Assembly (NCBI RefSeq): GCF_017652985.1 | Contig: NZ_JAGGDJ010000004.1 | Coordinates: forward strand, 310,001-374,000 | Direction: 5' to 3' | Source of the DNA: Paenibacillus artemisiicola | Lineage (GTDB): Bacteria; Bacillota; Bacilli; Paenibacillales; Paenibacillaceae | Length of the DNA: 64,000 nt | The notes under the pieces: generated by a model | Seen by the model: the letters and a program-made list of their open reading frames with translations, nothing else | The model's database searches: none | Told to the model about the DNA's origin: nothing | Shown: piece by piece, positions 1-8,298 of the stretch | How positions within the stretch are numbered: the first letter of the stretch is position 1 | Layout: every line of letters begins with the position of its first letter | Program-made: the position numbers and the translations under genes

Positions 1-754
1 CGGATTGGCGTGCTCCGTCGTTTACAAACAATCGGTAGCTTTCGCTTTCTACCAATCGGCTGAAAAGAATGGTCAAATACGCTTTAATAATCTCCCGGTT
101 CGCCGCTTGATGTCCGAACGCCTCGCATAGCAGGTTCTGAATCGTTTGTTTAATTTGCCAATTATTCGACGTATGGATCAATAAAAAGTTCTTCTCTCTC
201 GATGCATCCGCGATAATCGAAGCGATTGTCTGACCGAGCATATGATCCCCGAGGATGTTGTAGATGAAAGCACGATCGAAAAATTCATTCTTCGCCAAAA
301 AGTTGATGAGAATGTCATTTTCACCGCATTTGGCAATGGAATGCTCCACGTTCTTATTGAGGATAATCAAATCTCCTTCTTTCAATTCGAACCGTTCCCC
401 TTGAATATCTTGATAGAAGGTACCGCTGTAGATGTAATTCATCTCGAATAGGTTATGGGTGTGCGCGGGCATTTGCACAAACCGGGTATGCCTGGAGATG
501 GCGAACATTTCGCCCGTGACATGCAATCGAAGCACATCCCCCTCCAACGTGTAATGGTAAATGGAAGGATGAGTGATCGCCATAGCCGGAGCAGGGGCGC
601 CATGAGAATCGTTTTGGACGGAGGGGCTTTTCGCTGACAGGGCACGAGCAAGAATCCGGCTTTTTACGGCGTCGTCCGTAAGATCGGTTTCTTTTAATTT
701 CATCTCCAGATCCGTCAATTCAAATAACATACGATCCAATTCTTCATAATTCAT
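1..754 (-). CDS. AraC-family transcriptional regulator, N-terminal part (cut by window edge)
   Basis: The frame is open from an ATG at 754 to the left edge, so about 251 codons are visible and the C-terminus is missing. An AGGGGAGGC ribosome binding site sits just upstream of the ATG. After a short helical leader there is a cupin-type sensory domain at about residues 65-140, with H98, H100 and E104 followed by E-G-D-L-I-I-L and H138, then a helical linker. This layout is that of the ligand-binding half of AraC regulators. The expected pair of helix-turn-helix motifs would lie off-window, so the assignment is by inference from the N-terminal half. It is divergent from the small gene starting at 917. 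Confidence 0.7.
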   Translation of the reverse strand, partial: MNYEELDRMLFELTDLEMKLKETDLTDDAVKSRILARALSAKSPSVQNDSHGAPAPAMAITHPSIYHYTLEGDVLRLHVTGEMFAISRHTRFVQMPAHTHNLFEMNYIYSGTFYQDIQGERFELKEGDLIILNKNVEHSIAKCGENDILINFLAKNEFFDRAFIYNILGDHMLGQTIASIIADASREKNFLLIHTSNNWQIKQTIQNLLCEAFGHQAANREIIKAYLTILFSRLVESESYRLFVNDGARQS

Positions 755-916
755 GATACCGCCTCCCCTGGATAGTATATCAGATTTGGTCAGTCAAATA
801 GACAGCAGGAGATATTGGAGAACGGGGTTTCATACGTTACGATAGCCGAAAAGGTTAGTTGCCGATAAGTGCCATGATCAGGATGTACGCATGTCAAACG
901 CGCGGAGGAAATGTTC

Positions 917-1165
917 ATGAAACTTGCCGATATTGAAAATGCTGCCTTGTACTCCAACCAAGCAATCAGAAGCATTGTAGAAGAAATTATCATCGAAGGC
1001 GAAAGGCTGCTGCGGATTCATACGGCTTGGCAGCTAAAAAACGGCCAAATCTTGCTCTATGAGTATTCGCCAAGAAACAGTCCCCCTAGTAACTTTTGCA
1101 TCTATGATGGTTTGGAGGATTATAACGAACTCTGCAATGAACTTGATTGGGTGCATGGAAAATAA
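917..1165 (+). CDS. small protein of unknown function (82 aa)
   Basis: I do not recognise this family. The ATG at 917 is preferred over the ATG at 911 because the GGAGGAA ribosome binding site directly abuts 911 but is six bases from 917. The protein is mixed charged and aromatic with no signal peptide or membrane segment, and reads as a compact globular protein (L-L-Y-E-Y-S-P-R in the middle, acidic D-G-L-E-D-Y-N-E near the end). It is a single-gene unit ending just before a strong hairpin terminator, and is divergent from the AraC-type gene to its left. Confidence 0.6.
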   Translation: MKLADIENAALYSNQAIRSIVEEIIIEGERLLRIHTAWQLKNGQILLYEYSPRNSPPSNFCIYDGLEDYNELCNELDWVHGK

Positions 1166-1170
1166 CGAAA

Positions 1171-1197
1171 AACGGCAGCCGTCGGCTGCCGTTTTTT
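1171..1197 (+). terminator. rho-independent terminator after the 82-aa gene
   Basis: A 10-bp perfect stem (AACGGCAGCC / GGCTGCCGTT) with a 3-base loop is followed by a run of T. It starts six bases after the stop codon at 1165 and separates two convergent genes. Confidence 0.9.
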
Positions 1198-1207
1198 CAA
1201 GAGGCGA

Positions 1208-1675
1208 TTAGGTTGTCTCAGACGAATCCATGCCGTCCGGACCATCAACCATGTCGATTACACCGACGGCAATGATGGATACCGCGGCTGCTTTGCCGAG
1301 CTTCTTGGCGCCTTCTTTCATCAACCGCGTATCGTTCTCCTTCATGCCGGTCACAACTTCCTTCCCGCTTTGGACCACGTATTCGATGCCTTGGCCGGCA
1401 CCTCTGACGGTTGTCGTGACCGCATCTCCAAGATCCTCGAATCCGGTCTTCGCCTGCTGCTTATCCGACGTTATTAACCCGGCGCCAACATCCCATACCC
1501 CGCTCGCTGCTCGGCCTGCGAGCTCGCCCGTCTTCGCCGTCACTCGTTCCACGTCGTTACCGATTTCTTTGATGTAGTCACTATGGACAAGCTCCCCGGC
1601 AACGCGCACCGTACCGCCAAGTACTCTTCCCGTGAGATCGCCCGCCAGCTTTCCGACGCCCTTCAGCAAATCCAT
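1208..1675 (-). CDS. conserved small protein of unknown function, helical and glycine-rich (155 aa)
   Basis: The start at 1675 is chosen because TACGGAGGTG lies six bases upstream; the frame could extend to 1735 but that extension has no ribosome binding site. The protein is built from amphipathic, alanine/glycine/valine-rich segments (D-L-L-K-G-V-G-K-L-A-G at the N-terminus, V-T-T-T-V-R-G-A-G in the middle, a hydrophobic stretch A-A-A-V-S-I-I-A-V-G-V-I near residues 127-140). It has no signal peptide and no catalytic motif I can see. It may associate with membranes through the amphipathic helices; that is inference. Function unknown. Confidence 0.65.
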   Translation of the reverse strand: MDLLKGVGKLAGDLTGRVLGGTVRVAGELVHSDYIKEIGNDVERVTAKTGELAGRAASGVWDVGAGLITSDKQQAKTGFEDLGDAVTTTVRGAGQGIEYVVQSGKEVVTGMKENDTRLMKEGAKKLGKAAAVSIIAVGVIDMVDGPDGMDSSETT

Positions 1676-1790
1676 TTGAACACCTCCGTATCTTCCTATA
1701 TGCTGTATAACGAGGATTGACGCCTTTCGTTTCATCCTTTTTCAACTTAGGCGATCGCGACCCCCGCCCCGGTCATCGTTTCTTTCCGCT

Positions 1791-2210
1791 TCAAGCAACC
1801 GGCCAGTCCACCGGCCTATCCGGAATGACGGCATCCGTCCTCTCCCACCGGCGAAGACTGTTGGCTTGGACTTGAACGACGATGAACAATAAATCCCCGG
1901 TACCGATATTGCGGAGCGCGCGTTCTCCATCAGGGCCAACGCGAATCGCGGTTCCTTCCGTGACTTCAAAGATATGCCCGTCCACCTGGAACTGGCCCCG
2001 GCCGCCTATGAAAAGGTACAGCTCCTCATTATCGCGATGTCTGTGGTAGAACGGAACCGCTCCTCCCTGCGGCAATTGATTAAGCGACACCTCCATGCCG
2101 GTCAGTCCAAGCCTGTCCTTGAGATAATACTTTCCTGGCGGCCCTTCCGGCACATTTAGAAGACCCTCAAACGCTCCCGCATGCATCACCGTAAAATTCG
2201 TTCCCGTCAT
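1791..2210 (-). CDS. small single-domain cupin protein (139 aa)
   Basis: A one-domain cupin. Motif 1 is visible as H56-R-H58-R-D-N-E-E followed by L-Y-L-F-I-G-G-R-G, and the second half of the barrel as E-V-T-E-G-T-A-I-R-V-G-P-D-G-E-R. Motif 2 in metal-binding cupins normally supplies one more histidine, but the equivalent position here appears to be an arginine (R97), so metal binding may be weakened or use another ligand. GAGAGGTGA precedes the ATG at 2210. It forms a single-gene unit behind the palindrome-bearing promoter at 2313-2341. Substrate unknown; family members include small-molecule isomerases, dioxygenases and sensors. Confidence 0.8.
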   Translation of the reverse strand: MTGTNFTVMHAGAFEGLLNVPEGPPGKYYLKDRLGLTGMEVSLNQLPQGGAVPFYHRHRDNEELYLFIGGRGQFQVDGHIFEVTEGTAIRVGPDGERALRNIGTGDLLFIVVQVQANSLRRWERTDAVIPDRPVDWPVA

Positions 2211-2312
2211 TTGTCGAAATCACCTCTCTGAAAGTAGCGTTTTTTGAATCCCGGACCCGCCGCCGATCCTGGTGGAATACGCTTCGATCTCGCAGGCGGT
2301 AATCACACCAAT

Positions 2313-2341
2313 AATGTAGCACACACTTAATTAAGTGTAAA
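2313..2341 (-). promoter_or_regulatory. sigma-A-type promoter with a 16-bp palindromic operator in the spacer (cupin gene)
   Basis: On the minus strand TTTACA (2341-2336) and TACATT (2318-2313) are separated by exactly 17 bases. The spacer and the -35 edge hold the perfect palindrome ACACTTAATTAAGTGT at 2323-2338, the size and symmetry expected for a dimeric winged-helix repressor such as MarR or HxlR. The rest of 2211-2599 holds no gene that I can see. Confidence 0.6.
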
Positions 2342-2591
2342 CTAAATATATAAGATCGCTGCCGTCTCTCCTAACCTAAACGCCGCTCCTAAAACGCTCT
2401 CTGCGGTTCGTGGCGGCTGCATGCCGCAAATTTGAGAAATAGTTAAGAAATCGCGCCTAAAAATTTTAAGAAATTACGCTATCTTCGTCCTAGCGAAGCT
2501 CACGCAGGTCATCGATCGCCGCTAAAAGAGGCTTGACCAGGCAGGCTTGCTTCGCCTATCTTTGGTTGCGAAGGATGAAAAAGGGGAACTT

Positions 2592-2603
2592 ATGAGGGTA
2601 TGA
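2592..2603 (+). other. three-codon mini-ORF overlapping the VanZ start
   Basis: ATG-AGG-GTA-TGA lies five bases after AAGGGG, the only good ribosome binding site here. Its stop codon overlaps the ATG of the VanZ gene at 2600, an arrangement that would suit termination-reinitiation. Confidence 0.35.
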
Positions 2604-3151
2604 TTAGACGAGAAAGCATAATAACGGTCATTTTATATGGCGTATTCATCTGTTACATCGTTTTGTTAATGAAAATCCTGTTCTTCTCGAGAGTTTCGAT
2701 CTTGGAGCTATTCGATGGCCAGCGGGCTATTGTTCGGTCCATCAATCTCGTTCCTTTATCCAGCATAAGCGACTTCCTATCCGGCAGCTCCGTCAATTTA
2801 AAACAATTCGCACTTGCTAACGTGGGCGGCAATATACTTATTTTCATTCCTCTTGGCGTGTATGTGTCCGTATTGCGGAACAATCATAGCGGACGAAGCC
2901 ATCTATTGCTGATACTCAGCATGAGTTTAGCCGTGGAGGTCATTCAGGGGCTATTGGGCATCGGAACGGCGGATATTGATGATATCCTGTTAAACGGCTT
3001 AGGCGGATGGATCGGTATTTTTGCGTGCGCGTCTTTACGATTCCTGTTTCGGGAAGAGAAGAACGTACGCGCGTTCATCGCGGCACTATCTGCTCTCGTA
3101 GGAGTACCGGTTATGTTTTATTTATTATTCATGATCAAAATGAGATTCTAA
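2600..3151 (+). CDS. VanZ-family membrane protein (183 aa)
   Basis: A VanZ-like integral membrane protein with about five hydrophobic segments (near residues 8-28, 72-92, 101-120, 130-148, 155-178). Family hallmarks are visible: N-I-L-I-F-I-P-L-G in the second segment and G-T-A-D-I-D-D-I-L-L-N-G-L-G-G-W in the fourth. VanZ proteins are linked to teicoplanin resistance and lipid or cell-wall chemistry, but the activity of most homologues is unproven and no van resistance genes are nearby. The ATG at 2600 overlaps the stop of a three-codon mini-ORF. It is one of few plus-strand genes here and converges on the gerA operon. Confidence 0.85.
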   Translation: MIRRESIITVILYGVFICYIVLLMKILFFSRVSILELFDGQRAIVRSINLVPLSSISDFLSGSSVNLKQFALANVGGNILIFIPLGVYVSVLRNNHSGRSHLLLILSMSLAVEVIQGLLGIGTADIDDILLNGLGGWIGIFACASLRFLFREEKNVRAFIAALSALVGVPVMFYLLFMIKMRF

Positions 3152-3171
3152 GCGGCGATTCGCTGAACAAG

Positions 3172-3206
3172 AGGCACCCGTCCTGCCTGGCCGGATGCCT
3201 TATTTT
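3172..3206. terminator. hairpin between convergent VanZ and gerAC genes
   Basis: GGCA-CCG and CGG-ATGCC arms enclose a GC-rich loop and are followed on the plus strand by TTATTTT. The site lies between and partly over the two stop codons, so it probably serves the plus-strand gene and perhaps both. Confidence 0.5.
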
Positions 3207-4273
3207 CTGATCCCCGTTTCCGTCAATACCACATGAACCTTCAGGCTCACGTTTGCCGCCGGGTATGCTTGCTTCCACGCCGCTTCGCTCCAATGCCGCG
3301 TTTTGCTCCGCACGAAATCCCCCAGTCCGAGCGGGTCGATGCCGTCATTTTGGAATTGGCGAATGAGCCCCGTCCCCGTCGTGACGAGCTCCTTCTCCAA
3401 ACTGTCTTGAAACCTCCGATGCTCAAGGCCGGTTAACCGGATCCCCTTGGAATCGATCACTTCCGCGTTCAAACGAAGGGTGATCAGCAGGCTCGGACGG
3501 TTCTTATCCCGACTGACGCGATACTTCACTTTGGACCCGACGTTTTTGACGGCGAAGTAGGTCCCGTCTTGAAGCCGCGCCTCGAGTATGCCGTATTTCG
3601 TGTTTTCGCGCAGAAGCTTCACGACTCGCATTTGTTGTTCGTTCAGCGACGAGACGTAGCGGTCATCCTTGAATAACGCTAATCCCGATATCACCGCTTG
3701 GTCGCCCCGCAAGCTAAGGATCGGCAAAAAAGGATCCATGCCTTTGCCCAGATACGCGTATTCGAAATCGTTCAGATTAGCCCGGGGGACTAAGCCGGTT
3801 CGGACGTTCATATCGAGCAAATCGAACAAATACATCCCTTTCTCGAGATTTGAACTGAAATTGGTTTGCAGCACTTTCTTCGCTTGTCCATCGACAATCG
3901 CCACGTACATTTTGCGCGACGAGAGCGCGTCGCGCAGAAGAACGTCCAGCTCATTTGAAATCCCCTTGGCCGCAACGGCCTTCCCGATTAAGACCACCGA
4001 TATTTTCCCGGTCTTGATCGGCCGATTCAGCTGCATGTTCATGAGTTCGGTGATGCTTCTGCTAGTATGGCCGACCTTCGAAAGCAGCAGATTGGAGACG
4101 GTTCTGGATTTGCCCGCTTGAAACTTCGGCGGCGCTAGCGTCAATTCGAGCTGATCCCCGGGCGCTTCGTCGAATGCGCTGACAAACGATATCGTGGTTT
4201 TTTCCAAAATATCTTGTTTCACGCAGCCCGTTAACGAAAGACAGAGCAGCAGCAGCAGGATGATCCGAATCAT
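3200..4273 (-). CDS. GerAC-type spore germination lipoprotein, Ger(x)C family (357 aa)
   Basis: Third gene of a gerA-type operon. The first 17 residues are a lipoprotein signal peptide ending in the lipobox L-T-G-C, with C17 as the lipidation site, so the mature protein would sit on the outer face of the spore inner membrane. Family members are 350-400 aa three-domain proteins needed with the A and B subunits for nutrient-germinant response. The ATG at 4273 overlaps the GerAB stop by four bases, implying translational coupling, and GGGAGAAG precedes it. Which germinant it serves cannot be told from sequence. Confidence 0.92.
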   Translation of the reverse strand: MIRIILLLLLCLSLTGCVKQDILEKTTISFVSAFDEAPGDQLELTLAPPKFQAGKSRTVSNLLLSKVGHTSRSITELMNMQLNRPIKTGKISVVLIGKAVAAKGISNELDVLLRDALSSRKMYVAIVDGQAKKVLQTNFSSNLEKGMYLFDLLDMNVRTGLVPRANLNDFEYAYLGKGMDPFLPILSLRGDQAVISGLALFKDDRYVSSLNEQQMRVVKLLRENTKYGILEARLQDGTYFAVKNVGSKVKYRVSRDKNRPSLLITLRLNAEVIDSKGIRLTGLEHRRFQDSLEKELVTTGTGLIRQFQNDGIDPLGLGDFVRSKTRHWSEAAWKQAYPAANVSLKVHVVLTETGIRK

Positions 4274-5358
4274 GCCGTTCTTCTCCCTTTCGTTCGGATC
4301 AAGACGACCAGATACAAGAACGGAACGTAGGCAAAAATCAGGTAATTACCGACGATGGTCAATAAGGCTTGAACGTCTTCGATCCGGCTGCGGCCGGGAA
4401 TAAGGCAGACGGCGGCAAAGACCGCCGCGATCAAAAACGGCAGGATCGACGCTTGCCTCATCGCGAACATCACCCGGCCTATTCGGCTTGAAACCCATAG
4501 ACAGAAGCAGGTGATCGGGATAATCCATAAGATCTGGGAGGCGGCGCCGATATATTCGAAGCGGTCGATAAACGGGAAGTGAATGAACTTGTACTTCGTT
4601 AATTGCGGCCATATTTCATTCGACAATTGTTCGGGTTTAAACATCAATAAAGCAAAGAACAGAATGCAGAGATACGAAAAGGTGGTAAGCAAATTCGCCC
4701 CGTGCGCCCATTTCTGCGAGGTTTCCGGCGATTTGACGAAGGTGTAGCAGAACAGAATGGCTTCCACGCCCAGGTAGGGAAACGTCAATTGCTTGCCTCC
4801 TTGGAAAATCTCCCGGAGAGAATGATCGAGTATCGGCGTCAAATTGTTAAAATGAAAATACATCGCCGGAAAAAACAACGCTAAGATGGTGATATAGCGG
4901 AGCATGCTGAACATGCAAATCCCCACGATTACCCGAAAGCCCCCGGCAACGATGTAATACACGAGCAGCAGCAGTACCGCGGCCAGCGGCCAGGTCGTCA
5001 GATCCGGAAACAGCCATACTTGAATCACCTCGATAAATAACCGCAATTGAAAACAAGCCACGAGCAGAAAGTAAACGACGCAGGCTAGATTGAGCCCCCC
5101 GCCCGCCCACCTGCCGAACAATTGAAGATGAATATGGATCAGGTCCGTACCGCTGTAGTTGAGCACTTGGTACATCATCCATATGATCACGTGGAAGCCG
5201 AGCCCGCAGAGGAGGACCGACATCCAGACGTCTTGGCCTGCCCATTGAATCGGCTTGATCGACATGGACAAATACTCGGGTCCGAACTGCATCGCTTGTA
5301 TCAGCACGAACACGAGGAAAGCCGATATGGTTAGTCGCGGGTGTTCGGTTGTTTTCAC
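4270..5358 (-). CDS. GerAB-type spore germination permease subunit (362 aa)
   Basis: Polytopic membrane protein of the GerAB/ArcD/ProY (amino acid permease-like) family, with about ten hydrophobic segments spread over its length and the usual 360-370 residues. In B. subtilis this subunit forms the germinant-binding part of the receptor. The start is a GTG at 5358 with GGGAGTGAAGAAAG upstream; it follows the GerAA stop by 22 bases and overlaps gerAC by four bases. Together with its neighbours it makes a complete A-B-C receptor operon. Confidence 0.92.
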   Translation of the reverse strand: MKTTEHPRLTISAFLVFVLIQAMQFGPEYLSMSIKPIQWAGQDVWMSVLLCGLGFHVIIWMMYQVLNYSGTDLIHIHLQLFGRWAGGGLNLACVVYFLLVACFQLRLFIEVIQVWLFPDLTTWPLAAVLLLLVYYIVAGGFRVIVGICMFSMLRYITILALFFPAMYFHFNNLTPILDHSLREIFQGGKQLTFPYLGVEAILFCYTFVKSPETSQKWAHGANLLTTFSYLCILFFALLMFKPEQLSNEIWPQLTKYKFIHFPFIDRFEYIGAASQILWIIPITCFCLWVSSRIGRVMFAMRQASILPFLIAAVFAAVCLIPGRSRIEDVQALLTIVGNYLIFAYVPFLYLVVLIRTKGRRTA

Positions 5359-5380
5359 CTTTCTTCACTCCCGGAACGGT

Positions 5381-6832
5381 TCAATCGTCGATGTCTTTTT
5401 TGGCCGCTGCCTTCTTCCGCTCGAAACGGACGGGGTTCGGCGACCTAAAAAAGCTGAACCGATGATGGAACTTGGAATATGGCGGCCGAATCGCCGTATC
5501 GTACAAGTCGGCCTTGCGGAACGGATAGAGGGGGACCAAGTACGGCATCCCGAGAGACGTTAACCGCAGCAGGTGCGCAACCAGCGCCAAGGTACAGATG
5601 AATATCCCCAGCAGCCCCCAGATTTGCGCGGCGAAAATAAAGGGAAACCGAAGCATCCGGATGGTGGCGCTCATTCGAAAAATCGGCGTCGTGAACGAAG
5701 CCAAGGCGGATAACGCGACGATGATCAATAAAAAGTTGCTCGTCAGCGCGGCTTCGACGGCAGCCGTACCGAGCACGATGCCTCCGACGATGCCGATCGT
5801 CTGTCCGATCTTCGAAGGCAAGCGAGCCCCCGCTTCCCGCAGCAATTCAATGACGAGCTCCATAATGAGCACTTCCACGATCGGAGGAAACGGCACGTTG
5901 ATTCGCGATGATACGATCGTCGGCAAGAACACGTTCGAGACGCCTTGGCCGTGATACGTGATCACGGCCACGTACAAGGGCGAGGCAAACACGGAAAAAA
6001 AGACGGAGAAAAACCGAATCATCCGCAGCAGGGAAGCAATAATCCAGGGCAAATAATAATCCTCGTACGTAATGAAAAAGGACCAGAAGTTGACCGGCGC
6101 AAACACCGAAGCGGGGGACCCGTCCTTTAGGATGCAGATTTGGCCCGAAGACAAGGCCCAGGCAACGTAGTCGGGCCTTTCGGTGCCGATCGACTGCGGA
6201 AAGATCGAGTTGGAATTATCCTCGATCATTTGCTGAAGCAGCGTGCTGTCCGTAACTTGATCGAAGCGCACGTCTTCAAGCCGCTGCACGCACGTATTCA
6301 AATACGCTTCGTTTGCGATGCCCTTGAGGTACACGACCGCGACTCTGGACTTGGAGACGCTCCCGATCGTCATCTCCCGGATGCGCAGCTCCGGGACCGG
6401 AACGCGCGTCCGAATCAAATTCAGATTGATGTCCAAGGACTCGACGAAGGCTTCTTTGGGTCCCTCCACGGTAAATTCGACTTCCGGAATCGTAACGCTG
6501 CGCCCTTTGGATATCGCGGCGTTAATGAGCATGCAACGATGGCTTTGAAGACCGAATTGAACCGCCACGTAGCCGCGGTAAATGTTGTCTTGAATGATCT
6601 TCCAGTCATGGGCGATTTCTTTTTCCGCCACGGGAATGACGGCATACATTTCGTTGAAGCTTAGGCCGGGATGGTCGCTTAGGCAGCTTAGAATCTGACG
6701 CTGAACCGTTTCCATGTCCGTTAAGGTTTTGATATACCCGATGAATACCCGTTCCGCGTTCATGAAATGCTCGTAGCATACGAAATCCGCCGATTCCTTC
6801 AGTTCCTTCCATAATGGCGGGACTGTATCCAC
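5381..6832 (-). CDS. GerAA-type spore germination receptor subunit (483 aa)
   Basis: First gene of the A-B-C germination receptor operon. A hydrophilic N-terminal region of about 240 residues is followed by a membrane part with four to five hydrophobic segments, including the P-F-P-P-I-V-E-V-L-I-M-E stretch typical of GerA proteins, and a basic cytoplasmic tail. Length matches the family (about 480-520). The start is a GTG at 6832 behind AAAGGATTG; no ATG lies nearby. A forespore sigma-G promoter is expected upstream, but I could not find a convincing one in 6833-6930. Confidence 0.92.
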   Translation of the reverse strand: MDTVPPLWKELKESADFVCYEHFMNAERVFIGYIKTLTDMETVQRQILSCLSDHPGLSFNEMYAVIPVAEKEIAHDWKIIQDNIYRGYVAVQFGLQSHRCMLINAAISKGRSVTIPEVEFTVEGPKEAFVESLDINLNLIRTRVPVPELRIREMTIGSVSKSRVAVVYLKGIANEAYLNTCVQRLEDVRFDQVTDSTLLQQMIEDNSNSIFPQSIGTERPDYVAWALSSGQICILKDGSPASVFAPVNFWSFFITYEDYYLPWIIASLLRMIRFFSVFFSVFASPLYVAVITYHGQGVSNVFLPTIVSSRINVPFPPIVEVLIMELVIELLREAGARLPSKIGQTIGIVGGIVLGTAAVEAALTSNFLLIIVALSALASFTTPIFRMSATIRMLRFPFIFAAQIWGLLGIFICTLALVAHLLRLTSLGMPYLVPLYPFRKADLYDTAIRPPYSKFHHRFSFFRSPNPVRFERKKAAAKKDIDD

Positions 6833-6930
6833 TTCGAATCAATCCTTTCGCTTCTTGATTCTTCCGTTCATTGTCCCCCCGAAGTGGAAAAACATACAAA
6901 TAGAGCCTGTGGCAGCGACTGACAAACGCG

Positions 6931-6958
6931 AAAAACCCCCGGTTCGCGTCCGGGGGTT
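6931..6958 (-). terminator. rho-independent terminator after ndh
   Basis: A 9-bp GC-rich stem (AACCCCCGG / CCGGGGGTT) with a short loop, followed on the minus strand by a run of T, lies about 20 bases after the ndh stop codon and upstream of the gerA operon. Confidence 0.9.
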
Positions 6959-6978
6959 GGGTTAGCGGCCGCAGCCGC

Positions 6979-8157
6979 TCAATAGGCCAGCGAGAACAAG
7001 CCGTCGATGTGCGCCAGATAGCGCACGTCGCTCGCTTTTTTCATCAAGGTTGCCGGCAAGCCTTTCAGTTCGATGCCGTTTTCGCCGATCCAACCGATGC
7101 CGTCCTTGCGCCCCAGACTGGCGAGCGAACCGGAATTGACCGGCTCGAACGGCGTCATGTTGGCGCCTTTGAAGTACGCGAACAGGTTCGCCCCGACATG
7201 CTCGCCCATTTGCCAGGACAGCTGTGCCGTCGGCGGATAAGGGCGGCCATCCGGTCCCATCACGACGGCGCAGTCGCCCGCAAGGAACACCTCGGGGTGC
7301 GAGACGGATTGCAGATATTCGTTCACCGAGGCGCGTCCGCGGTCGACCGCAATTCCGCAATTCGCCACAAGCGGGCTGCCTTTCACCCCGCCGGCCCACA
7401 GGACCGTGCCGGCTTCGATCGTCCGGCCGTCGCTCAGGCTGACCGTCGTCCCGTCCAGCCCTGCGATCCTGAGCCCCAGCAGGAAGCGAACGCCGCGCGC
7501 CTCGAGGCTGGTTACCGCGCGCCTGATGAGATCCGCGGAGTAGGTCGAAAGAATGGACGGCTTGGATTCGACGAGGTACACGGACACGTCCGAGACGTCG
7601 ACGCCGTGCGTTCGGCATAGACGCGGAAGCTCGTCCGCCAGCTCGCCGACAAGTTCGACCCCCGTCAAGCCGCCGCCGCCGATGACGAACGTCGCGTCCG
7701 CTTTGCGCTTCGATGTCGCGTAAGCGGCGATTTTGTAGTTGACGTGAGCGAAAATCCGCTTCGCGTCCGCCACGGATTTCAGCGTGAAGCTATTCTCCCG
7801 CAGGCCCGGCACGCCGAAGAAATCCGATTCGCTGCCGAGCGCAAGCACGAGCGCATCGTACGGGAAGGTGCTTCCGTTCTCCAGCACGACTTGGCGGCCG
7901 TCCGGATCGATCGCGGTCACCGTTCCGATTACAAGGCGGATGTCTTTGTCCTTGAACAGATTGGCGAGCGGCAAGGTAACGGCTTTCTCCGCGATATTGC
8001 CTACCGCCAAACGATGCAGCTCCGTCACGATCTGGTGCGTATCGTAGCGGTTAATGACCGTAATCGAGGCTTCCTCCGCCGAAAAGCATGCGCGAGCGGA
8101 AAGCGCGCTGAGAAGGCCGCCGTAACCGGCGCCCAGAATTAAAATGCGTTTGCTCAT
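6979..8157 (-). CDS. ndh: type II NADH dehydrogenase (NDH-2), 392 aa
   Basis: FAD-dependent, non-proton-pumping NADH:quinone oxidoreductase at the inner face of the membrane. The N-terminal Rossmann motif G-A-G-Y-G-G (residues 9-14) binds FAD. A second nucleotide motif, G-G-G-G-L-T-G-V-E-L-V-G-E-L, lies near residue 165 for NADH, and A-G-D-C-A-V-V near residue 300 is the usual second FAD contact. Length fits the family. The ATG at 8157 is chosen because GGGAGGA lies seven bases upstream; the frame runs to 8253 without a better site. Upstream lies a TATAAT box and a Rex-like operator at 8252-8269, matching the known Rex control of ndh in B. subtilis. Monocistronic. Confidence 0.93.
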   Translation of the reverse strand: MSKRILILGAGYGGLLSALSARACFSAEEASITVINRYDTHQIVTELHRLAVGNIAEKAVTLPLANLFKDKDIRLVIGTVTAIDPDGRQVVLENGSTFPYDALVLALGSESDFFGVPGLRENSFTLKSVADAKRIFAHVNYKIAAYATSKRKADATFVIGGGGLTGVELVGELADELPRLCRTHGVDVSDVSVYLVESKPSILSTYSADLIRRAVTSLEARGVRFLLGLRIAGLDGTTVSLSDGRTIEAGTVLWAGGVKGSPLVANCGIAVDRGRASVNEYLQSVSHPEVFLAGDCAVVMGPDGRPYPPTAQLSWQMGEHVGANLFAYFKGANMTPFEPVNSGSLASLGRKDGIGWIGENGIELKGLPATLMKKASDVRYLAHIDGLFSLAY

Positions 8158-8251
8158 GTTCCCGTCCTCCCGAGTCTTCGTTGTCTGGTTTCGCTCGGAA
8201 TCTCCCGTCTGCCGCCGGATCCCAAGCGCATGCGTTCGGGTTCGCCGTCGC

Positions 8252-8273
8252 ACGTGAAAAACTTCACATTATA
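8252..8273 (-). promoter_or_regulatory. ndh promoter -10 box with Rex-like operator
   Basis: Minus-strand TATAAT (8273-8268) is followed by the palindrome GTGAA-AAAC-TTCAC (8254-8267). Its core matches the Rex consensus TTGTGAA-N4-TTCACAA at every inner base, with mismatches only at the outer ends. The site overlaps the likely transcription start, where a repressor would block initiation. No good -35 was found. Confidence 0.6.
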
Positions 8274-8298
8274 AGCCGCAAGCCGCCGCGAGGCTCCG

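Noticed and set aside
6833..6930. sigma-G promoter for the gerA operon
   Set aside because: TGTATG is present, but no matching CATNNTA -10 at correct spacing could be found, so I did not annotate it.
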